Shown here piece after piece: positions 21,505 through 32,763 of a DNA stretch of 64,000 bases. The stretch is from contig OX377206.1 of the NCBI GenBank assembly GCA_947396885.1, positions 91,261,960-91,325,959 of the forward strand. The letters are read 5' to 3'. Below the pieces are notes generated by a model that was given only the letters and a program-made list of their open reading frames with translations, was not told the DNA's origin and searched no databases. The stretch's first letter is position 1; every line of letters begins with the position of its first letter. The translations under genes were made by a program, and so were the position numbers. The stretch is from Heligmosomoides polygyrus polygyrus (taxonomy: Eukaryota; Nematoda; Chromadorea; Rhabditida; Heligmosomidae).

Positions 21505-22200
21505 TCGACCAAAAATCGACCCCTCTTCCCACTGCCCCGCATGAAGACTTCTTTTTTGAAAAACGATTCTTATATGGTAAGTTAGCATTTTTCTTCTATT
21601 TTTTAAAAAGCCATTGTGATTTTTGAACTTCGAAAAACAAACGAGTTATTATCACTTTTGTGAAGTTACTCCAATGTTGTCGGTGCAGAGTCTACGAGAA
21701 GTTCTGCATAAAAATGTTCATAACTCGGTTCATTTTTTGAAATTCAAAAATTCCAGTAGTTTTCTGAAAAATAGCTTTCTATCCGTATAGAAACTTGTTC
21801 TCAAAAAGTGGTGTTCATACAGAGCGGGGGGGGGGGGGGGAGGGTAGATTTTCGGCACGTATTTCTGCAATAATGGACCAGAAATCGAAACCCCTCGCAC
21901 CGTATGAAGATCTCCATATTGAAAACTAATTTTTATATTGTTCGAAAGCCCTTTTTTCTAGTTTCCAAAAAGCCAGTGGTTCTTTGAAATTTCAAAAAAA
22001 AACTTACCGAGATATAGATATTTATACAAAGTCATTTAAATTTTTTCGCTCAAAAATCGAAGGCTCCCGCCCCGTTCTTTGAAAACAGATTTTTATACTC
22101 GATGAAAGCTCTTTTCGTCCATTTTTCAAAAAGCCATTGGCTTCTTCAACTTTCCAAAAGCTTACCGACCTATAATCATTTTTGTTAACGTCCAATTTTG
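21505..22200. repeat. Degenerate AT-rich tandem sequence
   Basis: Three related blocks (about 21505-21640, 21895-22010, 22060-22165) share the order aaatcgaaacccctc, tgaagatc, ttgaaaacnaatttttata, aaaagcc-att/agtgg and a poly-A/T stretch. A G15 run at about 21826-21840 separates the first two. No coding potential seen. Confidence 0.45.
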
Positions 22201-23400
22201 TCGCTCCCAATGACGCCGGTTGCATATCGACCACGGGTCGATCCAGTTTATTCGTTCCAGAAAAGCATAATTTTTCACTGTGCATGGTTCAAGAATTGAA
22301 ATTTTTTGCGGCAGAGCTTTAACTGTGTAGATGTTCTTCTTCAAGGTAGAAAATTAATTTTTCATTAAAAATGAGAATTTAAATAGAATGCGACCCGTCC
22401 TAATCATATCGAAGATTGCTGCGAAGAAGCTTAGTTTTCTTACTGTATATTGATCACATCTTAAACTCAAGACAAAACAATTTTTTTCGCGACAATTTTC
22501 ACTCTCTCATGTTCTTCCTTCGGAAGGTGGAAAATTTTTGCTGCGAGAAGTCCATCCTTCAGTTGCTATCGATGAACGCCGTAACCTATGTAACCTACCA
22601 TTTTTCGGAGATTTTTTAGTCTGTGAAAAATTCGTAGAGTTTTGAAAACTGTAAGAAGTGTGGATTCTACGCTTTAAAAAGCAATTTGTAAAAATAGCAG
22701 CTTCTAGGTGATTAGTGGTGTCAATATTTTTCGGCAAATGAGACAAATCGGGACGTCTGTTCATACAGAAGATCCTTTCAGAAAAACAGGCTTTATGACC
22801 GTTTGTCGAACTGTGACTTGGAATTTTATAAGGGGCAACTTCAGTTTCTGATGCCGTTTCCTGCAGAAAAGTGAGAATTAATTCCGTGACAAGTTCATCC
22901 TCCGGTTGCCATTCCGTCATCTATTTGAAGAGCGCTTCAAAAAATCTTGAAGGAAAAGCACTTAAGTGTCCTTAGTAATGGAAACTTCAAATTTGGGCAA
23001 CTTTAGACGTAGATGTCGCTGGATCAGGCAGGAAACTGTCATGTCCATGACTTCCTGGAAAAAACTGAAAAAATGGAAACCTCTCATCGACTCCAAATCC
23101 GTTGGCAGAAAATCTCTATTTTCCACGCGTAATACAACCACTATTTAAAACTGTTTTAATATTCAATTTTGTAACAACAGGGAACGATGGTGAGACCTCA
23201 CGTGGTCGTAGACACTCCTGAGAAAAAACGACTTGTTAAAAATTACAGACATCGCCTAAAAACCCGAAAAATACGACAGAATCCTCTGCCGATACCGAAA
23301 GAGTACGACCACCTCCCTCCCCCCCCCCTTCCAAACTGCGTGGTACGATCCTCCTCTTAGCGTGCTCGCGGCTTTGCGGTAGAGGTGTGTGGGAACCTTA
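22201..23400. other. No gene recognised
   Basis: ORFs at 22507-22920 (-) and 22966-23148 (+) have no recognisable motif. AT-rich. Confidence 0.35.
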
Positions 23401-23401
23401 A

Positions 23402-23535
23402 GGGCCCGTTTATACTTCGACGCCGAGGGACGCGACGCCACGTATTGTGGCCATATTGATCGGACGACGCGATCGATCAATTTGGCCACTATACATGGCA
23501 TCGCGTTGCGCGGCGATAGAAGTATAAACAGGGCC
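23402..23535. mobile_element. MITE family C, copy 1 (134 bp)
   Basis: The ends GGGCCCGTTTATACTTCGACG and gaagtataaacagggcc are inverted. TAA flanks both sides (23399-23401, 23536-23538). Confidence 0.85.
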
Positions 23536-24426
23536 TAACGGTGTCTTACTACACATATCATTGCTCCAAAAACCCTTCAGTAACGCGAAAAAGGGGGAAA
23601 CAAGAACTATTGATGATGTATTAGGTTGGCAACTAAATTCGTAGACTCTTCTCTTGCTCTTTTTACTCTTTGAAACCAATTAGTCTGTACTTCTCGAAAC
23701 TACTTTTGTTGTCCTGCCATTGCGATTTACCGGGAAGTTTTTCAGTCTGAAATCAGGACAGAGAGTCACTATTCGTGAGCGCCCTCTTCATGAGTACCAG
23801 TTCGGCCACTTTGGAAGACGAAGTTGTCCAACGTTCGACAGTGTTCAAATGGTTCAACAGGTTCCGTGAAGGGTTCAGCGTTGAAACTGAAGGCAAGTGA
23901 CGCACCGGTCGACCGATGCCCTTCATCGTAGAGTTGTAATTCGTGTTATTGAAGGAAATTCAAGCTTGACAACGCGTATGTTGCCAAAAGTGGTCACATA
24001 TCTCTATTGAGACGATCGTAGACAGCGTTGGCTTTTCTGCAAAGCTCGATAAATTGGTGCCTCACGACTTGACTCCATCGCAGAGCAAGAAGCGTGTGGA
24101 TGCCGCGAATGAATTGTTGGATCGTTACAAGCAGGAATCATTTCTCCACCGATTGGTAAATGTGATTAAAGTAGATTCCACTGGATAATCGTCAGCGTTC
24201 TAACGAGTGGCTTAGAGCAGAACAGAAGCCGCTGCCTACATCTAAGCCTGACCCCACCAGAAGATGTTGACGCTCTCCGTTTGGTGGTATCGGGAAGGTG
24301 CTATCTTCTCGGAACTCACCGAGAGCGGTTCCAACATTGACGCCGAAGTCTACTCTTCTCAACTTGAACGCGTGTAGGCTGAACTCCGTCAGAATCGGTT
24401 CCGACAGCTCTTCAGGAGTGGCATTA

Positions 24427-24560
24427 GGCCCCGTTTGTACTTCGTGGCGCCGCGGCGCGATGGCCACGCAATGAGGCCAAATTGATCGATCGCGTCGCGC
24501 AATCAATATGGCCACTGTACGTGGCGTCGCATTGCGCCGCGACGAAGTATAAACGGGGCC
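24427..24560. mobile_element. MITE family C, copy 2 (134 bp), inside mariner
   Basis: The ends GGCCCCGTTTGTACTTCG and cgaagtataaacggggcc are inverted. TTA flanks (24424-24426, 24561-24563). Confidence 0.88.
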
Positions 24561-24645
24561 TTATCCTTCAGCAGGATAACGCCGGACCACCTGTCGCGAA
24601 CCGGACTCTTCAAAAAAATCGAAGATCGTGGCTAGGAGCGTCTAA

Positions 24646-24779
24646 GGCCCCGTTTACACTCCGACGCCTAGCGATGCGAGATCAGGTATAGTGGCCATAT
24701 TGATTAAGCGACGCGATCGATCAATTTCGTCACTTTACATGCCATCGCGTCGCTCGGCGCCGGAAGTATGAATGGGGCT
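24646..24779. mobile_element. MITE family C, copy 3 (134 bp), inside mariner
   Basis: GGCCCCGTTTACACTCCGACG and ggaagtatgaatggggct are inverted. TAA flanks (24643-24645, 24780-24782). Confidence 0.85.
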
Positions 24780-25024
24780 TAACTCGTCTATCTTACAACC
24801 CAGACTGTGCGCCGAGTAAATACCATTCATTTCGCAGCACTTCTTGGCTGAAAGACGGCTTGCCAATCTGGACCAGGTCAAAATCCACCTTCAAGGATTT
24901 TGCGCCTCAAAACCACAAGAATTCTGCAGCAGTGGGATAGTCCAGCTGCATGATAAATGGGAAGCCGCTCAGCGTTCCAATGGATCTTACGTCGATTGAT
25001 GATTGTTATTAGTTATTTGTTAAT

Positions 25025-25297
25025 GGGCGTGTGTAGCGCAGTCGGAGGAGGCGTCGGCTGTCGATACCAGGTTCCTGGTGCGGATTTCCCGCTCAGGCCA
25101 ACCAAGCCTTCCATCCCTCTGGGGTCGGTGAATTGGTACCAGACTTGTCTGGGAAGGATAGAGCGCTGGCTTGTTCATTGGCTGGCCAGTCATTGTATGG
25201 CCAAATATGCATTCAAATCGCCACCACGACATCCCGTAGAAGTAGAATGCGTGGCGCATCCCAAAAGGGATTGAGTAACGCCTCCTTTATCCTTATT
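25025..25297 (+). repeat. SINE S1, plus strand, inside mariner
   Basis: A box tgtagcgcagtcgg, a body with gccaaccaagccttcc and acttgtctgggaagga, and the end gcctcctttatcc. Inserted into the 3' part of the mariner transposase region. Confidence 0.9.
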
Positions 25298-25644
25298 TGT
25301 TAATAAACACTATTGTTGAAGATGCTTGAGAGTCCACGAATTTAGTTGCCAGCCTAGTAATAAAATGATATGATGATATGTTGACTCCTAATGATGACAT
25401 CTAATGAAATAATGTTATAGTGTGTAGCTCATACTGATGATATATAACAAGAGTTCTTCCTGCACGGTTGGTGTTTTTGTCTGATTTCTGCGTTCTCATA
25501 TTGTGTGACATCAGGGGTTAGCTTGGATGCAATCCTAAGAACGGAACAGTTGCTGTCTCAGAACCGCTGGGTTTTGCAGTGTAGTTGTAGCACCACAGCG
25601 TTTCGAGGGCTACGAAGATCATCTACCTAGTCAAATGGGATGTA

Positions 25645-26784
25645 CTAGGTTGTTGCGAAAGTTCCCGCCATTTTTTGATCAGGTCAGAACGTAGATCCGA
25701 CGTCGACAACGACCGATTGCGACAGCTGGTGGAATCGGACGGGGAACGGTCAGGAGGTACACCCGCCCCTTGCTGTGTGGGGCGTGCGATCTTCCTCTCA
25801 TCCCTCTTGCTCACCCACCCCAACTCCCTAGGCTTTACCGAGAGACTAACGGCTGCCTTAGAAAACCTTTGACACGCAAAACAAAAGTTTCCGGTCCGCA
25901 AAACAGCGGGTGTACCTCTGCCTGTCGCGTTGCCGGTGGAGTCGGACCCACGGCGGACAACTCGTGAACTTGCGCAGGACTTGGGTGTGCACTATGCCAC
26001 CATCGTCAGGCACCTGCATCAACTAGGTAAGGCGCACAAGCTGGCACAGTGGGTTCCCCAGGACCTCACGGAACGCGACCGCCAGCGACCAGCTGAGGTG
26101 GCCACTCAATTGCTCAGATGGTTGGCTGAAGTCCATCATCACAGGAGATGAGAAGTGGTGCCTGTACGTCAACATCGAGAGTAGCAGGCACTGGGTTGAC
26201 AAGGGTGAGCAGCCTGAACCACAGCCAGAGGAGGGTCCTCACTCGTCGAAGGCCATGCATTCTGTTTGGTGGGATTACAAAGGTGTCTTCTATTACGAGC
26301 TCCTGTACCGTAACGAAACTCCAACAGCGGATTTGCGCTGTCAGCAGCTGGATACACTGAGCGCCTAGATCACAGAAAAGTGTCCGAATCATGGCTCAAT
26401 CGGATTCTGGTACGACTATGCTCGACCACAAATTGCAATAAAGACTCGCCAATAGCTTCTTGACCTTGGATGGGAAGTGCTGCCTCACCCACAGTACAGC
26501 CCAGATATTGCACCGACAGACTACCACCTTTTCCTGTCTCTCTCCAATGCCATGCAAGGAAAAACGTTTGATGACGAGGACGACATGGAACGCTGACTGG
26601 TTGGGTTTTTTCGAATCAAAGCCAGAAAAGTTCTACGCTGACGAGATGGGGAGTCTTCCCAAAAAGGTGGAGAAGTGTGATAGAACACCATGAAGATTAC
26701 TTCGTTTCTTGACGTGTTTCCTTTTTTTGTAAAACTAAAAAATGTGGTGCCCTGAAAATAGCAAGAACTTCTGCAACAACCTAA
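25645..26784 (+). mobile_element. mariner element interrupted by a MULE-like MITE
   Basis: TIRs CTAGGTTGTTGCGAAAGTTC and GAACTTCTGCAACAACCTAA with TA on both sides (25643-25644, 26785-26786). The plus-strand transposase remains readable: RRTTRELAQDLGVHYATIVR (second HTH), then WCLYVN-IESRRHWVD, YDYARPQ in place of HDNARPH, PQYSPDIAPTDYHLFLSLS and a C-terminal VFPKRWRSVIEHHEDYF. Several stops and shifts make it inactive. A 194-bp MITE sits at 25741-25934. Confidence 0.9.
25741..25934. mobile_element. MULE-like MITE with GGTCAGGAG ends, copy 1
   Basis: It starts ggggaacggtcaggagg and ends cctgtcgcgttgcc, and these form an imperfect inverted repeat. The flanks ggtggaatcggac and ggtggagtcggac are a 13-bp near-perfect duplication. 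A second copy (62666-62894) has a 10-bp duplication. Long duplications of 9 bp or more with G-starting ends suggest Mutator-like. Confidence 0.75.
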
Positions 26785-26819
26785 TACGATGGCAGAGCGG
26801 TTCCGGAGCACGAACTGCT

Positions 26820-26899
26820 TCTGAGAACAGCACTGCGCAGCACCCGCTCAACACTGCCGTCAACGTCGCTGATAACATCGTCGCCGAAGTATAACATAG
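26820..26899. mobile_element. MITE family A, partial
   Basis: The right end tcgccgaagtataacataggtc and a preceding aacactgccgtcaacgtcg block match the family A element at 53533-53671. The left end is missing. Confidence 0.5.
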
Positions 26900-26924
26900 G
26901 TCTTATGGTTAGCCAGGAACTGCG

Positions 26925-27125
26925 CAGCTGGGCTCATCCAGGCTAGGGAAGGGACTCCGGGGTGTGGTCCATCCAAGCTGCTCGTGTGGAAACTGCTATC
27001 GTCGCCAGGGTTGTCCGCAGCTTGGTTCTGCAGAAGCGCATACAGCTGGATAAATGAGCACACAACACTAGAAAGCAAGTCAGAACCCCTCAAATCTCAA
27101 CCAGTCAGTTGAAATGCGAAATAGA
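26925..27125 (+). repeat. Interspersed repeat R2, single copy
   Basis: Shares ggctagggaagggactcc, agctgctcgtgtggaa, the agcgcatac block and the tcagttgaaatgc end with 16433-16640. Confidence 0.65.
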
Positions 27126-28600
27126 TAGAACATTCGAATTAAGGAGAAGTCAAGGAAGCGAGCTAATGATGACCCGGCGAGCGGTGCTCCAATACTGAAG
27201 CGTGTAAAACCCTTCCTTGATTAATTCTTCTGCTCCTTTGAGAACTTTAGTTTAGCGCAAAAAGAGCAAAAAAAAGTTGAGTGGGAGACTTCCAGGACAC
27301 AATCCAAATAGTGCGCCCTGAACCGTAGATTTCGATTACTCCACTCTAACCACGTGTGGTGAGAAAATGAAAAAATTGTCAATATGTCTCATACTTTTGG
27401 CGAAGTGATTAGTAACGCTATGCCTCGCTTCTATTTTAGCCTCTATTTAAAACCGTGTTCTCGTCACCATCCGTGTTTTTCTTGATCGTGTTCACCTTTC
27501 TTTCTATTTTCTTCATATCTTAGCAACTACAGACCATTTCCCCTTGATTTCCTTGGGAGACCTATCGATAATTGGGTACGGCGGGCGAAACTGACCAGCA
27601 GATTGGAAATAAATCGACAGCGTTAGAAGGCGGTGAGTAATGCCCGCTGCATTGCGACTAAAGCGGCAAAACCCCATATCTTTGCGCCTCTGAAGAGGAA
27701 GAGAAGTAAAAACGCGATTTGAGGCTCCGGCCGCACCAGGGAACTCGTCCGGAAACGACAAACGAAACATGCTATTGATAAAGAAAAGAAGGAAGCACAC
27801 ATTACGCACCGACTGCCGCCAACAGGAACAGATAGTGACTCCCACGCGCGCGGTCGCCGCGTCCTGCTGCTGGGTGCGCTGGAGCGCGAAAGTGTGCACC
27901 GTCGGCTATTAGCTACGCTGTTTCGGTTTGCCGAAGAAAAGGAAAAGAAAAGGAAACAGCGAAATCCTACGCTTCGGTTTGTAGACTGAAAGAATACAAT
28001 TTGTTCTTAGTGTTTGTTAGAAGGGTGATTGTGGCATGATACTTGAAGCATGGCAAGCAGGTTGGAGAAGGATGACGACCTAGTGCCAAGCAAAACAAAA
28101 AATGAAAGAGAAGTTACGGAATAATGTGCAATTAACCAGTCATTGAAGCTCCAAAAGTCACACGGGTGCAATCCCAGGCGGAGGGGGGGGGGGGGGGACA
28201 CCTAGCCCGCTGGAGCCTTGTCACGGAAACGCGCATAGGTGATGTTGTGTTAAGTAGTAAAAGGCTGCGCTTCCCCTGCTGCATGTGGCGTGTCTCACTT
28301 AGGTCAAATCACTCGACGGACAAACTCTTTTACACGTAGGTGGTGATAATCCATTATCAATTCACAGAATGTGGTGTACTGCACTTTCTACTTCATCCCC
28401 CCCCCCCCCCCCTCCCCCCGATACCGATACTGCAAGCGACTTGCTTCTGAACCTTCTAGTTATTAATTCTGGCCCAGTTCTTGTTTCAAATCCTGCTCAC
28501 CAGATGTTTTGCCATTTCCCCTCACTCGTTTGAAACAGACTGAGTCTCGTTCCACCCACACTGTCTTTTATAGAAACGCTCCCTGTTCTTCCCCCCCCCC
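27126..28600. other. No gene recognised; several long C/G runs
   Basis: Minus ORF 27899-27513 (128 codons) has no motif I know. Homopolymers: G15 at about 28183-28197, C16 at about 28397-28412 and C18 at 28591-28608. Confidence 0.35.
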
Positions 28601-28679
28601 CCCCCCCCAGCAGAAGACATCAAATGTGTTTCACTCGACTGTTTTTTTTTTCTCTAGGAACGTTGCCCAAACTTCGCAA

Positions 28680-28770
28680 AGGGGGCTGGGGGCTATTTAG
28701 GATGCTGATCACAAATCCGACATCCGTTGTTGAAATTTCGGCTGGTTACAGTAGAAAGTATAGCCTATTA
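28680..28770 (+). repeat. TGATCAC-type repeat (R3) fragment
   Basis: ggggctatttaggatgctg, then atcacaaatccgacatccgt, matches the repeated unit at 32360-32700, 34262-34394 and 55875-56230. Confidence 0.6.
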
Positions 28771-29042
28771 TTCATGTCGCACTGACGTAAGCTTGTAAGT
28801 ACTGTACGTCTTCTGAACCCCGGCGACATTGGACTATGTCTCGGCAGGTTTTCTTATTCCGGTGGACGCTGGATAACGTCTGCGGTGCATCTTCTGGGTC
28901 CATACTTACATCGAAATCAGAAGCAGTCGACTAGCACACGATTCTTTCTCCTTTGTCCGCCCATCGCTCGGGTTACTCGATCTCCAGTACTACTAAGTCG
29001 TGTGCTCAGTACTACATCAATATGTGTTGTAATCCCTTTCAG

Positions 29043-29102
29043 TCCCCTCGAAGCTAATAAGCCAGCAGACGATGCCGCGCCGTCGGCTCCACTGCACGTT
29101 GC
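29043..29102 (+). CDS. Candidate internal exon (unknown gene)
   Basis: A 60-bp open segment lies between a strong acceptor (ccctttcag) and a good donor (gc|gtaagc). In phase 1 it reads PLEANKPADDAAPSAPLHVA. It might belong to the same gene as 30076-30481, but the phases do not join directly, so another exon would be needed. Low complexity makes it uncertain. Confidence 0.25.
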
Positions 29103-29195
29103 GTAAGCGCGCCCTATTGGGAAGGCCTGACTCAGTCGATTGCACAAGGGGGTGTTTTTACCCTCGAGTATGAACAGATTACGGTTTGTTTTACT

Positions 29196-29244
29196 GTATT
29201 ATACTTCGCCGACATGTCGCCGAAGTATAACAGAGGCCGAACTT
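29196..29244. mobile_element. Miniature family A MITE
   Basis: tatacttcgccgaca and tgtcgccgaagtata form a 15-bp inverted repeat with one mismatch, followed by acagaggcc. This is essentially only the two ends of family A joined. Confidence 0.5.
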
Positions 29245-29439
29245 TGTTCATACTCGGGCGCCGGCGCTGTCGCTCCCGATGCTGTTGTCGGCTGTACTCG
29301 CCGATAACTTACAACCGGAAAAAAACCCGTCCGAGTTGTCTGGTGCGTAACAACCACAGCCACGCAGTTTAAACCTGGTTTTTATTAGCCACTTTACGCC
29401 CTTACTACAGGCTCTATACGTTGGAGCCAGGGATGAGAG

Positions 29440-29535
29440 ACATTAACGACGCAAATAGGGTCGGGGGGGGGGGGGGGGGGCTCTATATGCTTTTCTGCCC
29501 ATCCCCCCCCCCCCCCCCCCCGACCCTATTTCTCG
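29440..29535. repeat. G18/C19 inverted homopolymer pair
   Basis: aaatagggtc followed by G18 (29463-29480), a 22-bp spacer, then C19 (29503-29521) followed by gaccctattt. The complete arms are about 28 bp. The same aaatagggtcgggg motif marks the left RTE flank at 9357. Confidence 0.8.
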
Positions 29536-29539
29536 CAAA

Positions 29540-29935
29540 CATCATTAGCTGCAGCATTGTCGTGATGAAGGTAAACACCCCTCCGCCCCTGCCGTTTGCG
29601 CGACATTGTCTCGCTCAGCTTCTGCAGCTGTGTAGCGTAGATGTTCGCTGTTACTGCGGTGCCGTCGTCAGGAAGCTCACGATGGAGCGTTCCTCGAGAA
29701 TCCCATCAACAACACAGCATTACTTTCCTCTGGTGGATGTCCGCCTTGAGGTTGTGGTTCTCCAATGATGAAGCCACTGGGCCTTCTGAGTATGGTTAAC
29801 GATGAAGACCCAGGATTCATCTCCCGTGACGACCTTCTCGAGAAACAGTGGCACCAAACAGTCCTTGGAAGTTCCTGTTAAATCTTGAAAATTTTTCAAA
29901 ATTCTTGGTGCAAGACTTTTTCACCAACCTAATAA
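29540..29935 (-). pseudogene. mariner fragment, minus strand
   Basis: The minus strand contains VTGDE-type and WD remnants, then TAVTANIYATQLQKLSETMS and HHDNAAAND (second Asp). The right edge ccaacctaata is a mariner terminus. The third-Asp region and left TIR are missing. The break coincides with the G/C homopolymer pair. Related to the copy at 2690. Confidence 0.7.
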
Positions 29936-30075
29936 GCGTTAGTAGACTCTTGAACAACATGAGATTGTCTTCCGATGGTGAACGTGTGGATTTTTCACTT
30001 TAGAATTGCCCCTTCCCTTCCATATTAGTTGCGCAGTTTGATTACGGAGTCTAGTCTCAATGTACGTCATTTAAG

Positions 30076-30481
30076 ACATGTGAGCCGTATCCTGTTGATC
30101 GAAGCGACGAAGTGCTCACCTTGAAAAAGGGAAATTCAACACTCGTTAAACAGCTGACCGCCAAGGCCAGGAAATGTCTTGAGCTTGAGGTAAATCCGAG
30201 TGGTCATTCGTTTCCCAGGTCATGCAGGTAAATTGTTTCAGGCTCAGAGGGAGGAGATTACATACGCATTCGAAGCTGTGAAAGGTGCTGTGCAGCGCAT
30301 TCAAGAGGTGGAAAAGGGCGCAATAGTCCTACAGGTCTGGAATTTTCATTTCAGGGAAACATTTAGGTTTTTCTATAGCCTTTTTTAGGAGAGACTGGAC
30401 AAGGTAGAAGAAGAGAACAGAGTACTGAAGGAAGAGAACGCCAGAGTGAAGGAGGAGAACGAGTCCTTAGCAGAGACGTAG
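30076..30481 (+). CDS. Candidate host gene, 3' end: three exons encoding a coiled coil
   Basis: I do not recognise the family. Three open segments, 30076-30189, 30242-30334 and 30389-30481, are separated by 52- and 54-bp introns (gtaaat...tttcag and gtctgg...ttttttag). These are nematode-sized, and every junction is phase 0. Exon lengths are 114, 93 and 93 nt. The product would end KKGNSTLVKQLTAKARKC, EVEKGAIVLQ and then ERLDKVEEENRVLKEENA-RVKEENESLAET before TAG at 30479-30481. The last exon is a strong heptad-type coiled coil. The acceptor for the first segment (catttaag) is weak, and upstream exons are not identified. The segment is not obviously transposon-derived and is flanked by mobile elements, so it may be a real gene or a gene remnant. 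Confidence 0.5.
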
Positions 30482-30748
30482 GCAGCTGCGTGGTCCCGTA
30501 ACAATTTCCCTGAATTTCACTCAGAACTACGATGGAGAACACAGACTGCCTTTTTTCCGGTTATAAGTTTATCGAACACTGTCGGCTGTTCATACATCGA
30601 GTCGGCGACGGGAGGGAGAAGAATGTTTTGCGCGTCATGGATCCGCGATGTTACTATAAGATTGCGCGTCGGATTGAGTGCGGCCGCGTAACAGTGGAAA
30701 CACGCGGCCGACCGCTACAGTATGGTAATATTGAGTGGCTACAGATTA
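30482..30748. other. No gene recognised
   Basis: Possible 3' UTR of the preceding candidate. It contains a GCGGCCGC-type palindrome near 30681-30711. Confidence 0.35.
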
Positions 30749-30880
30749 GCACTAGTTTATACTTGCGCCACGCAACACGACACTACGATCGCCATAGTTA
30801 TCGATTTTTCGCGCCGTCCGGTCGATATCTATTCCGACAATGGTGCCGCGCCGCGCAGCGGCGCAAGTATAAGCTAGGGC
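30749..30880. mobile_element. MITE family B, copy 1 (132 bp)
   Basis: The ends GCACTAGTTTATACTTGCGCC and ggcgcaagtataagctagggc are inverted. TTA flanks (30746-30748, 30881-30883). Inner atcgattttt/gatatctattcc block as in the other B copies. Confidence 0.85.
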
Positions 30881-31104
30881 TTACCAGGATACTATCCCAA
30901 CGGTAGGTCGAAACGGCGTAAGTGTTGTATATGGGAAGAACGGCCTCTCCCTGGGAAGTAACAAACTACAGGTGTCTCGACCCCAATACAACTCTGCGCA
31001 GAGTTAGGGGCGACGGAAGTCGCCTGTTGGCGCAGTGTTGATTCACGTGCTCCACAGCTGACGGGCGCGCGCGGGATGAGGGCTCGTATCGCGACTCAGC
31101 GCAG

Positions 31105-31172
31105 TGCACAGGTGGCGTGGCAGGGGAGCGCTCGGGCTCGCGATCGAGGGGTCGGGGGTTTGGATCCCGCAG
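31105..31172 (+). repeat. tRNA-like sequence (pseudogene or SINE head)
   Basis: tggcgtggcaggggagcgct resembles an A box. ctcgggctcgcgatcgag resembles an anticodon arm, and gggggtttggatcccgc resembles a T arm with B box. The acceptor stem is not convincing. Confidence 0.45.
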
Positions 31173-31245
31173 ACTGACTGACTTTGTTTTGCAATTTTGC
31201 AAAATCCATGTTTATCATATAGGTAATCCACCTATGGGTATTATA

Positions 31246-32158
31246 TTAGGGGGGGGGGGGCAAAAGTAATGAGACAAAATGAAAAAAAAATCTTTATCTC
31301 CTTATAACTCAATTACAAGTCAATGATGCTGAGGAATGTATTTGCCATTAAGGGCAATGACCTTGCTACCATCGCTCAGTCAACTTCCTGATCCCATCCT
31401 TACAAAACTGCTTGAGCCTGGTGTTGATCAACTGCTCGATATGGTTGTCAAGGACTGCTTGTGTTCTTGTGTCCCTTCCGACTAGGAAGTCCTGTAGGCT
31501 CAAGAAGTGGTGGTAGTCGCATGGAGAGATGTCCAGCGAATACGGTGGGTGAGGCATGTGAACGTAGCCCAGCTGGCCAAGCTTATCCGTGCTTACTTGT
31601 TCCCGATGGGGTGCGGCGTTGTCGGAGATGAGGACCTTCTTGAAGCGCTGCGAATGAATAAGAGCGAGTCGCCGGCCCATCTCTTCTATTTCGTTCACCA
31701 TGGCCTTGTAGTTCATCGTGGTGCTCTTGGAAAACGGCTTCCGGTAAACCGATCCATGGGCGCAGACCCAAAAGCTCCAAAGATGCTTCTCGCCGTGAAC
31801 ATCTCGCCGAACGAAGGTTGGTAACAGGTCACCAGGCCTCACCCAGACTCGCTACTTGGCAGGGTTAAGGTAGAAGACGTACTTCTCATCTTGCGTGAAT
31901 ATTGAGCCCAGGCTGCTCGGGGTTGGGAATTGGGGGAGATTTGAGCGACACAGGTCGACTCGTCAGACTGGGGTTTCGGCATGAGACAGGCTGGGGTTTT
32001 TGGCATGCTTCTGGAAAGGGCGGAAGTGGTAACTTCTCAGATGGGCTTCAGTAAGTAGCATACAAACATACAAATACGATAAGCACAAAACCGAACTCCA
32101 GCCACGATATATATGGACACGGCATGGGGTGTCTCATTACTTTTGGCCCCCCCCCTAA
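31246..32158 (-). mobile_element. mariner element, deleted, with poly-G inside its TIRs
   Basis: The ends are TTA + G12 + CAAAAGTAATGAGAC and GTCTCATTACTTTTGG + C9 + TAA, with TA on both sides. The minus-strand ORF 31842-31366 is the C-terminal transposase: VLISDNAAPH (second Asp), then MPHPPYSLDISPCDYHHFLS (third Asp) and a C-terminal FCKDGIRKLTERW. Upstream, TQDEKYVFYLNPAK (first Asp) lies in another frame after a stop. The N-terminal DNA-binding region is absent, which explains the 913-bp length. Confidence 0.9.
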
Positions 32159-32763
32159 TAGTGTGTTATAGAGCATGTTTACATATAATATATGCTTCAA
32201 AGTACAGAATAGCTAAAATGTTCACTTCTGTGTGTCACTTATTTTAAGCCTATTTTGTGAGAAGCAGTCGTTATGTAACGATAGATATTTCGTGGCACTA
32301 GTTAAAAATTCCGACTCCACCGAGACTTCGGTCAGAAAAAAATTTCGCTGAAGCTTCGTCTAGGGGGGGGGGGGGGTTATTTGGGATACTGATCACGAAT
32401 CTGACATCGGTTTTTCACGATTCGGTCGGAGACCACCCATACCGTTAACAAGGGTGGTCCAGCCAGGGTCACCGATTTCACTGAAACTTTGTCTGGGGGG
32501 GGGGGGGTTATTTGGTGTGCTGATCACGAATATGACATCGGTTTTTCACGATTCGGTCGGAGACCACCCATACCGTGGACAAGGATATTCCAGGCAGGTC
32601 ACTGATTTCACTGAAACTTTGTCTGGGAGGGTTATTTGGGGTGCTGATCACGAATCTGACATCCGTTTTTTCAAGATTCGGCTGGATAATATAGATACAT
32701 GAAGGCACAGGATTACATTCCTAATGTTTCTGCCGGTGACGGTAAGAAGAGGTTGGTTGATGT

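Larger units (their letters stand above)
23621..25357 (+). mobile_element. mariner element with three nested insertions
   Basis: The TIRs TTAGGTTGGCAACTAAATTC and GAATTTAGTTGCCAGCCTAG have TA on both sides (23619-23620, 25358-25359). The degenerate plus-strand transposase shows STVFKWFNRFREGFSVETEG (HTH), LTPSQSKKRVDAANELLDR, QQDNAGPPVA (second Asp) and YNPDCAPSKYHSFRS (third Asp region). Many stops and shifts. Subtracting two MITEs and a SINE leaves about 1.2 kb, the normal mariner size. Confidence 0.9.

Noticed and set aside
30532..30906. 124-codon ORF after the coiled-coil candidate
   Set aside because: Its second half is the family B MITE at 30749-30880, and the first half shows no motif.
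31105..31172. Functional tRNA gene
   Set aside because: The acceptor stem does not pair and the A box is degraded.
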